A DNA stretch of 64,000 nucleotides. It comes from Astropecten irregularis. Taxonomy: Eukaryota > Echinodermata > Asteroidea > Paxillosida > Astropectinidae. Below the pieces are notes generated by a model, which saw only the letters and a list, made by a program, of their open reading frames with translations, searched no databases and was not told where the DNA came from. The position numbers and the translations under genes were made by a program. The first letter of the stretch is position 1, and the number at the start of each line of letters is the position of its first letter. The DNA is taken from assembly GCA_963971285.1 (NCBI GenBank), contig OZ020244.1, forward strand, positions 13,206,001 through 13,270,000, read 5' to 3'. This document shows, one piece after another, positions 35,239-47,000 of this stretch.

Positions 35239-37054
35239 CTACAAATTCCATTCATTCTCAAATGACTTGAGGTCATTGGCAAGTTTTAACACACCGGTAT
35301 GGAAACCCGTCTTCCTTCCCGTTTTGGTGCCTTCTTGCGGGTTTATGCCAGCAAGGCTTCTGTAATAAATTAACAAAATCAGTACAATTATACTTATACA
35401 ATTATTACATAACAATAAATTATAACCAATACAAACGGGATGTCTTCTTGGTAGTATTCCTGAATATTGTTTTAGTCATGGCATCATGCCAGTGAATGTG
35501 ACTTAGGTACGGACAGGTTCTCCTATTTTCCCTATGGCTCTTTTTTTGTAATACTGTCTCATGATTATTTACAAAGTTTTCCATCTAAAAAAAATGCAAT
35601 TTCTTTAGTTCGTTTGTTTCGTTTATTATCCAGTTGTGCGAAACACATTCGTATGAAATTGCAGCAAACTAGAGATGCAACACTTAATGAGGACAAAAAT
35701 GATAACATATCTAGAAGTGAGTTGAGACAGTTTTAGCCTCAGTTGTCCTATTTGTGCTTACCTCTGAATGAACTCCATTGCCCCTGAGGGGGTACTGCAA
35801 GTTGAACACATCACGCAGAAAGCCGTGATAGGATTGGATACATCAAGGAGGACCATGTTCCCAATGGCAAGCGACCACTTATTTTCTTGAAGTACTTCAC
35901 CTGTCCAGACATAAAAAAAAATACCTTTTTTTGGAATGGGGAGGTGGGGGATGGGATGGAGACATGGAGTAGTTTACATTAAAAGAAGATCTGCTTAAAC
36001 TCACTAACCACAGTAGGTGCAAAACCAGATTACTGCCTTTGAGCTAAAAGTGGTATGTACAAGGTAGTTGATTTAAAGAAGGGTAATTCAAGAAACCATG
36101 GGTCCATTTGTCTGTATTCATATCACATGTGACATGATTTTGTGAGTTCAGAACATACATTTTCAATTCAAGAGTGATGAATTAGATCAAATTTTGGACA
36201 TTTCTTCCGGTGACATTTTAATATCAGATGTAACAGGGACACAAAAATGCAACACATCTAGCAACTAATTTTTTGGACATACCACCAAGTAAAACATCAT
36301 TGAGAGCAGGCACAGGGGTTCAAAGGTTCAAGTCTTACCTGGGTAGTTGTTTGTTGCTGGGACTAGGTACATGTACCATATAGAATGCAACTCATCATGG
36401 GGAAATCCCTATATTAAGTGAATGAAACACTTACCACAATATATAATGCAAGGATTTCCAGGTAGGCTCTCCTTGTCTATGGGGGACCCTACTTCCTAAG
36501 AAAAAAGAAAGAAATTTAAAAATAATCAGTCTTAGCCAAAATTGATATTTTCTCACCTTTCATATATTATAATTGTTTTATAACAGCTACCATGTAAGCA
36601 TGTTAGATTCTTGATATGGATGCACTAAATGCATAACTAGAGGCAAGATATGGACAATCTTTTTGGAACTGCTTTGGATTCAGGAAATTGTCCTTATGTG
36701 TCATAAAGTGCACACACAAATTATTCGTTTTTGTATATTTACAAAGTGGAAAAAAATGTTATCATATTAAGAAATGCGAGGAATCTGATTTTGGAGTGAA
36801 ATTTACAAATTACAAGCAGTCTAAAAAGAGATTTGCTGCTAACACAATAAGCTTTGTTTTATTCTAGAAAATATTTGTTTCAAATTGGTGTGACATTAAA
36901 ACTCATGTTTACATACATGTACATTCCCAAGATGCTATGGACATGTACATGTATTTTCACTCACCTCAGTGGAGACAACATGGCATCCCTGCTGCTCACC
37001 GAAGTAAGTGCAGAGCAGACACAAAAGTCCGATGATGGAAACCAGCAGCTTCAT
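35239..37054 (-). CDS. small secreted six-cysteine protein, four exons (136 aa)
   Basis: Exons 37054-36965, 36495-36435, 35900-35762 and 35359-35239 have consensus GT-AG borders. Their lengths (90, 61, 139, 121) add to 137 codons with every junction in phase. The start MKLLVSIIGLLCLLCTYFGE is a textbook signal peptide (cleavage likely near residue 20-23). The mature part has six cysteines: one in QQGC, two in PCIIYC and three in FCVMCSTC, enough for three disulfides. The C-terminal 50 residues are basic and amphipathic (GTKTGRKTGFHTGVLKLAND). I do not recognise the family. The gene begins about 1.8 kb beyond the right end of the Harbinger element and stops 96 bp from it. No single exon is long enough to stand out as an ORF, so this gene is easy to miss. 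Secretion is inferred from the signal peptide alone. Confidence 0.75.
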
Positions 37055-37439
37055 CTACTTCAGTTTGTCCTGAAGCTTTCTGTTTTCAGCTTTCTGACGG
37101 TCAGCAAACCGACAGAAAGCAGTATTCACCTCGCTGAACATTTCCATGGTCATGGCTCCGAACACCGCGCTTTGTATAGTCTAGTGTATATACGTTCAAA
37201 ACAATCCTATTGTTGAGCACAGGGTCACGTTTACTTCCCAATGGTCGGAAACCAGACAATATGGCTCATTGGCCGTTAGCGTTTACAAACATGTTTAAAA
37301 CTGTTTGAAAATAAAAGCGATTCCTTCTTTTCATGTTTAAAGAATACAAATACTTCAAATATCAGAATACATTACAGCACTTCCTAAAAAGTGATTTCCA
37401 GAAAAAAAAGACGAAGCATGGGAATTGTATCAAAACAGA

Positions 37440-37668
37440 TAACGAAGTACGGTATCGTCTTTGCAATTACAGCGGCAGCCATTCAACTTTCAGACGGTCT
37501 TGAAAATTTCGTCCCGATTCCGTTTATATACAGTAAATCACGTAAATTAACGAAGAAGTACGGTATCGTCTGTGCAATTACAGCTGCAGCCATTGAAATT
37601 TCAGACGGTCTGGAAAATTTCGTCCCGATTCCATTTATTTCCAGTAAAACACGGCAATTAAATGCAAA
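37440..37668 (+). repeat. two tandem copies of a unit of about 114 bp
   Basis: The landmark GAAGTACGGTATCGTCT occurs at about 37444 and 37557. Both copies run through TTCAGACGGTCT, GAAAATTTCGTCCCGATTCC and CAGTAAA. They differ at a scattering of sites. The array lies in a segment whose right edge is TTTTTTACAGTG (about 37785), so it may belong to a non-autonomous element. The open frame across it repeats one peptide and is not taken as a gene. Confidence 0.75.
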
Positions 37669-37799
37669 AGTGTTTTTTGAAGTGAAATTACAGTTTTCTT
37701 TACGTTGAAAACACCGTAATACAAAAATGAAGTGGCAAAATGTGTTTTTACAGACAGAAAAATCACGTTTATTTACTATATTTTTTACAGTGTATATAC

Positions 37800-39720
37800 C
37801 GAGGAACTTCAAGGTCAAAAGATAAGAAGACTCTAAGCTGGTTCTATTCAAGGGTCAATGAGAACAGCAGAAAGCAATGTTTATAGGCCGAGTAACACTC
37901 TAATTCTTCCAAGAATTGTATTATCAACCCCAGGGTTCATGGAGTGGGTGCATAGTTGAGGCCAAATCCCCCTCAGGTAAACTTCTAGATTTTGCGTAAT
38001 TCCTGGTTACTATTTCCTGGAGCATCAGCCAATGTTCGTATAACGGTGATTTTCGTGCAGAAGATAATGTTGAGAGAGCCCATTCGGAAATAAATTCCTC
38101 CCTCAACAATTTATAATAATGTTTTGCATGCCCATCGTATTACTCAACTGTCTCACTATAGTTTTGTCGCGGTAATTTTCGGCTTGTTGGGCAGAATAAA
38201 ATGTTTCCGTAATTCTTGCAGTAGCTCGCACTAGGACGATTAGTTTGTCGTGGAAAAGAGAATAATTATGCACAGGGCATTTTTGAAGAACATTGCTAGC
38301 TATCTCCCAAGAAAGTATATATTATGATAGAACGCAATAATATCATTGTATGCCTCGAAAGTATACGTGGGTAGGTCAGGAATATTCTTTGAATATTAAA
38401 CTGTTCTCTTTACAACAAAATGAGTTTACAACAGCTTAGTTTTCTTTGGTTCATATAAAACAGTGTTTTCTAATTGGTTTTTATAAAACGGAGGGCATCA
38501 TTTACACGCTTATTTTGGTGATCGGCCTATGCTTCCTTCTCACATTCAGCAGTTATCCTTTGCGCGTCGCCTCATTCACGTGACTTTTTAGCGCGTCAAT
38601 GGAGAACACAAAAAGTTTGTGCACAGTGAATGGCGCGTGTGAACGCGCGTCCGATCTAGTTATAAATTTTATTCTTTTGATAAAAGGGAAACAGAAAGAC
38701 TCCAAAGGAGCTAAAAAAGAGGGGGAAGACAACATTAGCTAGCTTTGATCGCCCCGAAACGCATCCGTCGCTATTGAATTGGCGTATTTTATTTCCACAC
38801 TCCTTGGAAAATCACGGATAAGCGCGAAGGCCTTGCGGCCGGGGTCCAGGGCCCTGGAAGCTCAGGGGTTCTAGATATTCTTGGGTGCAATCTGAGCCTT
38901 ATTTTGGAAGCAATTGTTCCGATAAATTTACTTCATTTATTTATATAATTACTTCATTATTTCTTTTTAATCCAACACTCTTGAGCGGGAGAAATTCAAT
39001 CTGGGGACCAGACTAACTATAGCCAAACCAGACAAAATGGCAGATGGGCTGTTTTGAAGTTCGCAACCGTAAGCGCGTAAGAAAATTGCATTTTTACACC
39101 GAAAAGTTGCACATATTTCTTCACTGTAGGGTTTTAAGGGCTCAGGAACATTTGCTGATAGTAAAACATATCATTTTGGAACAGTAAAAGCTGTTAAGTT
39201 GTTTTTATTTCCTTTATAGAAATCATGCCCTACAGATAACGTTTATTTTTTCTATACCCACGATTTTTTGTGGGGGGCACCTGGGGGGCACGCCGAATTT
39301 GTGGGGGGGGGGGGGGGGGGGCACGTGCCCCCCAGGCCCCCCCGTAGCTACGCCGCTGCTCTGAATTCCAGAGTAAATTTGTGAATTATTCATAATAAGT
39401 TATCTACATGTAGTTTGCATACAAAGGCCACGCTTTGGTTTGTAGGAGATTCCCAAGACTGTAATGCGAGCTACTGGTGAAAATTAAGTCACGAGAGGGC
39501 GCAATAGAAATCGGCACGCGCGGATGCACGATCGAGTCCATTACAGAGTTTTACCGTCTTGGGCTAGACGCTCACCCACTTCTCACACCTTGGATGTACC
39601 TATGCAGATGTGGTGCCTATGCTGCAAGGTGTTTGAGTGAGAGACTAGTCTTGCCACCAACTTCTTATCGGATCCCAACATAAGTCAGTATAATCCAGAT
39701 TGTCTCCCATCGTGATGTGT
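37800..39720. other. intergenic stretch with a hAT-like terminal scrap
   Basis: No gene seen. Near 39240-39358 there is a G-run/C-rich segment ending CCGTAGCTACGCCGCTG, which resembles one terminus of a hAT-type non-autonomous element (the inverted form starts CAGCGGCGTAGCTACG). The partner terminus was not found. A poly-G run of about 18 lies at 39301-39320. Confidence 0.4.
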
Positions 39721-39724
39721 GACC

Positions 39725-40223
39725 TAAAGCCCCTTTCACACTGGGCCTAAGTAGAGTTGCGTAGTGTTGCGTATCATGTACATCGTAATAAGGCTGCGCA
39801 CTCAAGGTGGGCCCACGCAGATGTGCGTAGTGCGACGGCGTAAGGTTGCGTACCCTGTGCAGAGGCACCGCGTACCTTCCAGAATAATATAATTGACGTA
39901 CATGAGCGTAGGATTGCGTATAACAGACGTAGGCATTGCGTAGGCATGCCGTGCAGTAGCGTAGTGTTGCGTAGACTTGCCTAAATACTGCGTGCGTCCG
40001 GTGTCCAGTGCTCTACGCCAAGAGTATGCGGAAAAAAATAAGCATGTAAAATTGTTGCGAACATGTCGCGTACACCTTCTGGGTACTCGGCGTATTGTTA
40101 CATAACGGTCAGCATAGACTACCGTGGGAACAGCGTAGGAACAGCGTAGTGCAGCATAGTACAGCGTAGTTGTTACGCAACGCTTCGCAACTGTATCCGA
40201 GGTTCGGTGTGAAAGGGGCTTTA
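39725..40223. mobile_element. MITE with CTAAAGCCCCTTTCACAC ends
   Basis: Inverted termini of 18 bases (left CTAAAGCCCCTTTCACAC; the right is its complement). The interior is dense in GCGTAGTG/TTGCGTA words repeated on both strands. It shares the AAGCCCCTTTCACA terminus with the element nested in the Harbinger copy (29203-29748), so both belong to one TIR family. Open frames across it are accidental. Confidence 0.75.
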
Positions 40224-40312
40224 GATTAGAATCCCTGGCGTACTGCCTCTTCACGCTAACACACCCTCTGTTTGGCTTGGCACCGTCCCCTTTGGTTTAC
40301 GTAAATAAATCT

Positions 40313-40562
40313 GGGGCCAATTTCATAGAGCTGCTTAAGCACCAAAATTTGCTTAAGCACAAAAAAAAACTTGGTAAATAAAAACAAAACAGTATGCCAG
40401 ACAAAACTCCTTGGGAATGTTATGCTCAGCAAACAATGGCTGGATACAAGTCAAAAGCAGTAAACATCACATGAAAATTTGGTTAGTAATCCTGTTCCAT
40501 CAAGGAAGACTTTTCATGCTTAAGCGAATTTTGTGCTTAAGCAGCTCTATGAAATTGGCCCC
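40313..40562. mobile_element. 250-bp MITE related to the Harbinger element
   Basis: The left end GGGGCCAATTTCATAGAGCT and the right end are inverted repeats over about 35 bases, continuing as GCTTAAGCA-rich sequence. The first 16 bases match the TIR of the Harbinger element at 28316-35143 with one difference, so it is a plausible non-autonomous derivative. No clear target duplication is seen. Confidence 0.8.
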
Positions 40563-41080
40563 TGCTCTCAGGGAAACCGGGTGAGGTGTGGCTGGCGGTG
40601 GAGGCAGCAAATAGCAACACTAATAATGGCACTATTGTGTGCTACTTTATACACTGAGTTTCTACAGTTATTATGTTTATCTATATAAATGTTTAGTTCT
40701 CCTCGCTGCAATCTGAATTACGGGAGCAGATGTTAGGCTTAAAAATGGCATTTTGTAATAATACAATATTTTAGGTTCAAATATTTGAAGTATTGACCAA
40801 TCAAACCGAATGTCAGCAATTATGTGGATTATAACCATTCCTGCATCCCACATCTTTAATTCATGGCCAGCTAATTAAAGTCAGTGAAGGCAAACGGGCA
40901 TTATAAGCTTGTTTATCATCGTAACCATGGGAACCGATACGGCATTATGCCCATTTGATCATTATATTCTCCCTTAAGCGACGGGCTTCTGACATTCGAG
41001 GAACTGCGCTGGCTGCAAAGGGGCGTAATAATATTCATTTAGTTTGATCGTGTATCTGTCTCGAGTGAACTTAGTATGAA

Positions 41081-44000
41081 ATGGCGGTGTTTGTGCGTAT
41101 TTTGGGTTTTGTTGCGTTGGCCATGCTTACTGACAACATTCAAGGTAAGAGTTTCTTTGTAAGGGGAAGGAATATTGTAAGTTTTTCGGGCAATTACACT
41201 TTACTGCTGACACAACAAGGTGGACAAGGTCTAGGTTAAATAGTTCCCCATCCAAGGGATTTTCTTTGTCATTGCTTTGAACAATCCCGCAATTATTACG
41301 CCACGTAGTACGCGAATTTGAATTCACTTCAGACTGCTCACTGAACAAAATCAATAATATTGTGCGTAGGCGTATAAACATAATAGTACATTAGTCAGGA
41401 CTTCACCAACAGCCCCAAAAAGGTATTTATCACCGTTTTATATTAGAGCAAAATATGTAGGCCCTATTTTATCTGTTTCAGGGAAACAGTTAAAGGTAGT
41501 ATCATACTTTGGTAAGAAACCATGCAAAACATAAATTTTTTAACATATTTACATATAACTTTCAGGGTATGAAGATGGTGCTGGTAGAAACCTACCATTA
41601 GAATAATGTTCCGCCTGAAATGGTGTGTATTTATCCAGAAATTAGTAAAACAACGACCGATAATCTTTTTAATAAAAAATAAAAGACTTAAGATATACTG
41701 TAGCTGTTTTTCACAATTTTCTCAAAAAGTGGGCACCGTATGGGACTGAAATTTTCACAGATGACTGTGACTGAATCTTCCTTAATATTTTTGCCCATGA
41801 ATCTGTACTTCTTTGACAAAGACCAAAGTATGATACTTCCTTTAAGCGTAAGCCTATGTATTCGGTCAGTTTCCCTTGCATGTGCTTGTAAATGATACTA
41901 TGTTCCTGTTTCTCCTGAATTGGTCGGTACTTTAGATCTCCTCAGAATCTTAATTTGGGATTGTACAAAAATAATGTTCAATTTTCTATCCTTTGTTTCA
42001 AGCCATGCTTTGCACCATTGGGCAGGAGCCTGATCCCGACTCTAACAACAAGCAACGCTGGGCTATCCCTGTAGAGGACCCCTGTCTGTACACCAAGATT
42101 AGGATGGGCGGGGTCAACACCTACACGCCTCAAAGACCCTTCAAAGTCAAGTACTATGACAACTTTCTGTTAACCAATAAGAGGAAGAGAATCCACAAGT
42201 GGCTCAATTGCACTGGTGAGTTGAAATACAATTCTAATTTTTATTTCTCGGATTTATCTAAAATAATAATAATAATAATAATTACCGATAATGGGTACTT
42301 AGGGAGACATTCCCATAGGGACGTGCGCACGACTTTACTTATACCTTTTTTTAAACATCCTCAAAACCAATGAACTTGAAATTGAAATATGTTCATATTG
42401 AGAGCATTCTCTGTCTTCTATCAAAATATGGACTAAAAAATATGTCTTTAAGATGTAGAAATATTTTTGGGGAGACAAAAAAATGTCTCCCTTTTGACCG
42501 GTGTCTCCCAAATGTTAACTTTCAGATGCTAACCTGTCTCCCTATTATGCAATTTAGAAAAAAAATGTCAATTCCAAACAAAATAAACATGTTAGATGCA
42601 TTATCAAACATTGGGACAGGACAGGACCTAACCATACTTCTGTAATTTACCTTCCGTTTTCTAGGAAAAACTGAGACTCAAAACATTACGATCAAACTAA
42701 TATTTGCGAGTTCCAAAGTACATGTAGTATCATACTTGGTAAGAGACCAAAACAAATATTCACAGATTTACATATTACTTTCAGTGTATGAAGATGATGC
42801 TGGTAGAAACCAACCGTTAAAACACTTCCGCCTAAAATGGTATATTTATCCAGAAATTATTAAAACAACGACCGAAAATCGTTTTGATCTTTTAAAAGAT
42901 CAAAAATAAAAGAGAAAAGACTTAGGAAATACTGTGGCCGTTTTTCACTGTTTTCTCAGTTGGTACCGTATGGGACTGAAATGTTCACAGATTACTTTTA
43001 CTGTATCTTCCTTGATATTTTTGCCAATGAATCTGTATTTCTCAAGTTGACAAAAACCAAAGTATGATATTACCTTTAAGTACTAGGCCAACTTGATAGC
43101 TCTCCATATAATGGAAAATGACACTCAAGACACCGCCGTAAACCTCAAAACATAATGAGCAAAGAAACAGACACAAATGTGAAAATATAAAGATGAAAAT
43201 AAACATTATCCTAAATCGGACCTGAGGGAGACATTCTCATAGGCTTGTGCACTGAACTTTACTTTATACCTATTTCTAAACATCCTCCAAACCAATGAAC
43301 TTGAAATTGACATATGTTTTTGTTGAGAGAATTCTCTATTTGCCATTAAAATTTGGACCGCAAAATTGTGTTTATAAAAGGAAACTAAAACATTAGGGAG
43401 ACATCAAAATGTCTCCTTAATGTTCGGTATCTCCCTAAGGTCAAATTTATAGAAAACCTTGTCTCCCTAAGGTGAATGAGCATATATAGGCCTACATTAA
43501 AAGAAGAGTTGGAGCGAATACGGGAACATAAAACGAAAAGAGTTTCCATTCATCATCTAGTTTTAAAATACATAACGCTTTATAGCGTGTGAAAATTGCA
43601 TCAAAAAAGGTATGCACATAATTATTTTAATAAACGACCTACTACTTGTCTCCTGATGAAGACTAGAGCAGGCTAGTCGAAACGTTGAGGCCGTACGAGA
43701 AGTGCGAACGTAATAGAAGTGCGAAAGTACTATCGATCCTGGTATGGTGTTTCCGCAAACCCATCCATAAACGTCTTTTTTACTGGGTTGGGGTTTCTAT
43801 TTTACCCAAATGAGTAAAATTTCATCCCAAATGAGTTAGATTTCACTGCAGTCGGAATGAGCTGATGTGTTTCTGTAGGTATTTTGAAGATTTTATTCTT
43901 CAAAGATGACGGCATTAAAACAAAGGGGAAAATAATTCACAAGATTTGTAATATATTGATATCACTTAAGCTTTCCCGTGGAAACTTAACAACACGTTTA

Positions 44001-47000
44001 TGACACTCAATTATAGACCTTTAAAGGTACAGTACAGGATTGGTAATTATATACCCAAACAGAAATCTTCACAGATTAACCTATACATTTCAAGAAATGA
44101 ACTATGAAGGCGGTGCTGGTAGAAACATACGGTTTGTTTCCGGCTGAAATGCTGTATTTATCCAGAAATTAGTAAAACAACGACCGAAAATAGTTTTGAT
44201 CTCGGGGTGAGAAAAAATACTCCTGCATAATACTTGAAAATATTGTGAGCGTTTTTCACTGTTTTCTACATTTTTCGACGATGACATAAGCTGAAAACTT
44301 CCCAGGTTTGTTTTTATTCCATTACCAATCAAATTATGAACATACCGCAGCTGTTTACTCCCGCCCGCCTATACATTAGTACATAGATCCTTATCTCCCT
44401 GAGCCCTGTGTAGGTGTGCGTTCAACCTTGAAACTACTGTTTACAATTCTTGGACTGTTGTACTTGAAGAGTAGGGGAAAGAAATGCCACATCTAATGTT
44501 GGAAAATACTTATGACTCCCCATATAGACTTTATACATAACCAGAAATCATTACCACTACAGAAATTACAATCTTGTCACTGAACGGCAAGTGAAGTAAA
44601 ATAATGGCCTCCATCAAGTATACCATCAACCACCAAAAGCTGTTTGTGTCTGCATCCAACCCTATACACAAAATGAGCTCGCCCATACCAACAGCGTGGC
44701 CCAGTGTTCCATGTTTGTCTCGAGGAAACTTTCCATTTTCAAGACACTTTTTACACGGCCATTGCTCCTTCAAATTGAATGATATGAAAAAAAAAATGAA
44801 TCTACATGAATTACACTTTCCTACAGTATAAAAATGTAACATCATAAAGAATTTCAAAAGAGTGAATTTGACTCTTGAAAAGGAGGTCCGATTCAACGTG
44901 CTCATCGCTGCCAGAAAACACTACATGCCGTGACCGTGTGTTCCAATGTGATCTCCAACGACCATTCTGATTTGCTACTTGGATTCAGCAAATTAAGTAC
45001 GGAGGAAAAAAAGTAACCAATCAGCTTGACTTTAACATCAGCTTTTCGTAAGGGATCAACGTGTATTTTACCGAGCGAACTAAACAAATCGGCCATGTGG
45101 TTGTCGAGTTACGACAATGTAGGGACCGCATTGCGCTATCAGGACTTGCTCAAAAACTGACTTCGCACAGTAAAACTGCCAAAACGTACCATCTTTGACC
45201 CCACCGGTACGGCGGTTTAAAATACATTTCTAGCAGGCGCGGTTCTAGAGCCAACATTTTTTTTTTTTTGGGGGGGGGGGGGGGGGGCTAGAAAAGCCAT
45301 TATTTTTTGGGGGGGCTAGAGGACCCAATATTGTTGGTTGTTCCATGGAGGAAGGAAAGATGGTTGTTCTAACACTCGCTTCTGCTATGTCTTATTATGG
45401 GTCGAAAACATGCACATTATACATGTAGCCCACACAACGCGTTTTTTATGTAATTTGTGCTTAATAACTGCAAAAATCCAGTATTTTCAAGAATTTATTT
45501 TTTCACTTGCATTTGCCCCCCCGTAGAACCGCGCCTGATTTCTAGTTTATTTTAAACACTATCATTTAGAGGAATAATTGATCTTTATTTTGGCGAGCAA
45601 ACTAAATTAATACGTTCTGCAGAAGTTGAGATATGAGACTGGGAACAGACAAAATTCATATACCAATCCTCTAAAGTGCCTTTAAGGATTTTTTACAGGT
45701 TTTTTAAGGTCATAACAGATGCATGCATGATGCATGGCGGTTGTTCAACGATCGTAATCAATGTGCAATTACCTTACTGTTACTGGTTGTACAATGACCA
45801 TAACGAGTTTGCAATTATTGTTATGGGTAATATACAATAGTCATACACGTTCTGTATAATTATCATTATGGGCATGCAAGCGGTCAAGGTTTTATATATA
45901 GCCTAATAGGTTTTATCTTAATGGCCTACCATATTGTTCAGAATTTGTTTCTGGTGCTTTTAAAGTCAATTAAGCGACTTTCATTTCTTCGAACAAAGAG
46001 GCACTTAGCACTTAGTGACATTAGCTGCCAGCGGGTTCCGGCCCTTTCAGTTCATTACATTTACATTCTAATCGCCATTACCACAAACTGCTAATCCGAT
46101 ACATGTATTTATTAATGTCCATGCACCATTGCATCCAAAGCCATCATCATGTTCGTATAAATTACGCGTTCAAGTCGCATTGGCCGGATAATGGTTTAAT
46201 ATCCATGTATTTTCACATACGGATTAATGGTAGAAAAATTATGAAAATGCATTGTCAAAATCCAACTAAACAATAAGATGTAACTAGCAATACCGTAGTT
46301 TAATAGACAACATAGAGCATTAAGCACTTTTGAACTAATCAGATCGGCTCGTCGGATATTTACAACACACCTTATATCCAAATTCTATACGGAACATTTT
46401 GACAAAACCGACATACTAAAATTTAGGCTGGTTCCCTGCCCAAAGATTCCACGACGTCTCTTATTAATAATCTTAGGTCAGGTATCGGCTACGGTTAAAA
46501 ATAGAAGACAGACCCGGTCCAGTGAGTCCATCACCCCACAAGCCCTACCAATCCGCTTGTTAACTCCATTACAGTTTGCAATGAGATGGATATCACTGCC
46601 GAGATAAGTGAACCTATCGACCAATTCCACATTCTGACTGATGTGCATTATACATTGAAGACTCTATCTTGTTTTTTACCCAAGACGTTTACACGTTTAG
46701 CCCCAGGGGCTCCAACTCGGAACTCAGTGTCTCAAGAGCATCCACCAGCAGCTCCAGAGTCTCCGCAAAGGTAACAGCATCATCGGCAAAGTCAAAGTCA
46801 GTTAACCTGGTTTCGCCGAAAGATACTCGATCACAGCCTGAATCCTCTGCCGTCCTCCCCATGGCCCAGTCCATACAAGTGTTGAAAAGTGTGGGAGCCT
46901 CAACCCTTCCTCGTCCCACACCAGTCAAAACTGCCAAGAACTCGGGGATTGAGCCCCCACACCTCATAGCACTCTTGGTACACCTGAGTACAGTTTGAAC

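Noticed and set aside
26950-37790. One large element bounded by CAGTGTAAAAAA at 26950 and TTTTTTACAGTG at 37785.
   Set aside because: The two ends differ, and the interval contains a host-type gene plus a complete Harbinger element. Two separate small repeats with similar termini are more likely.
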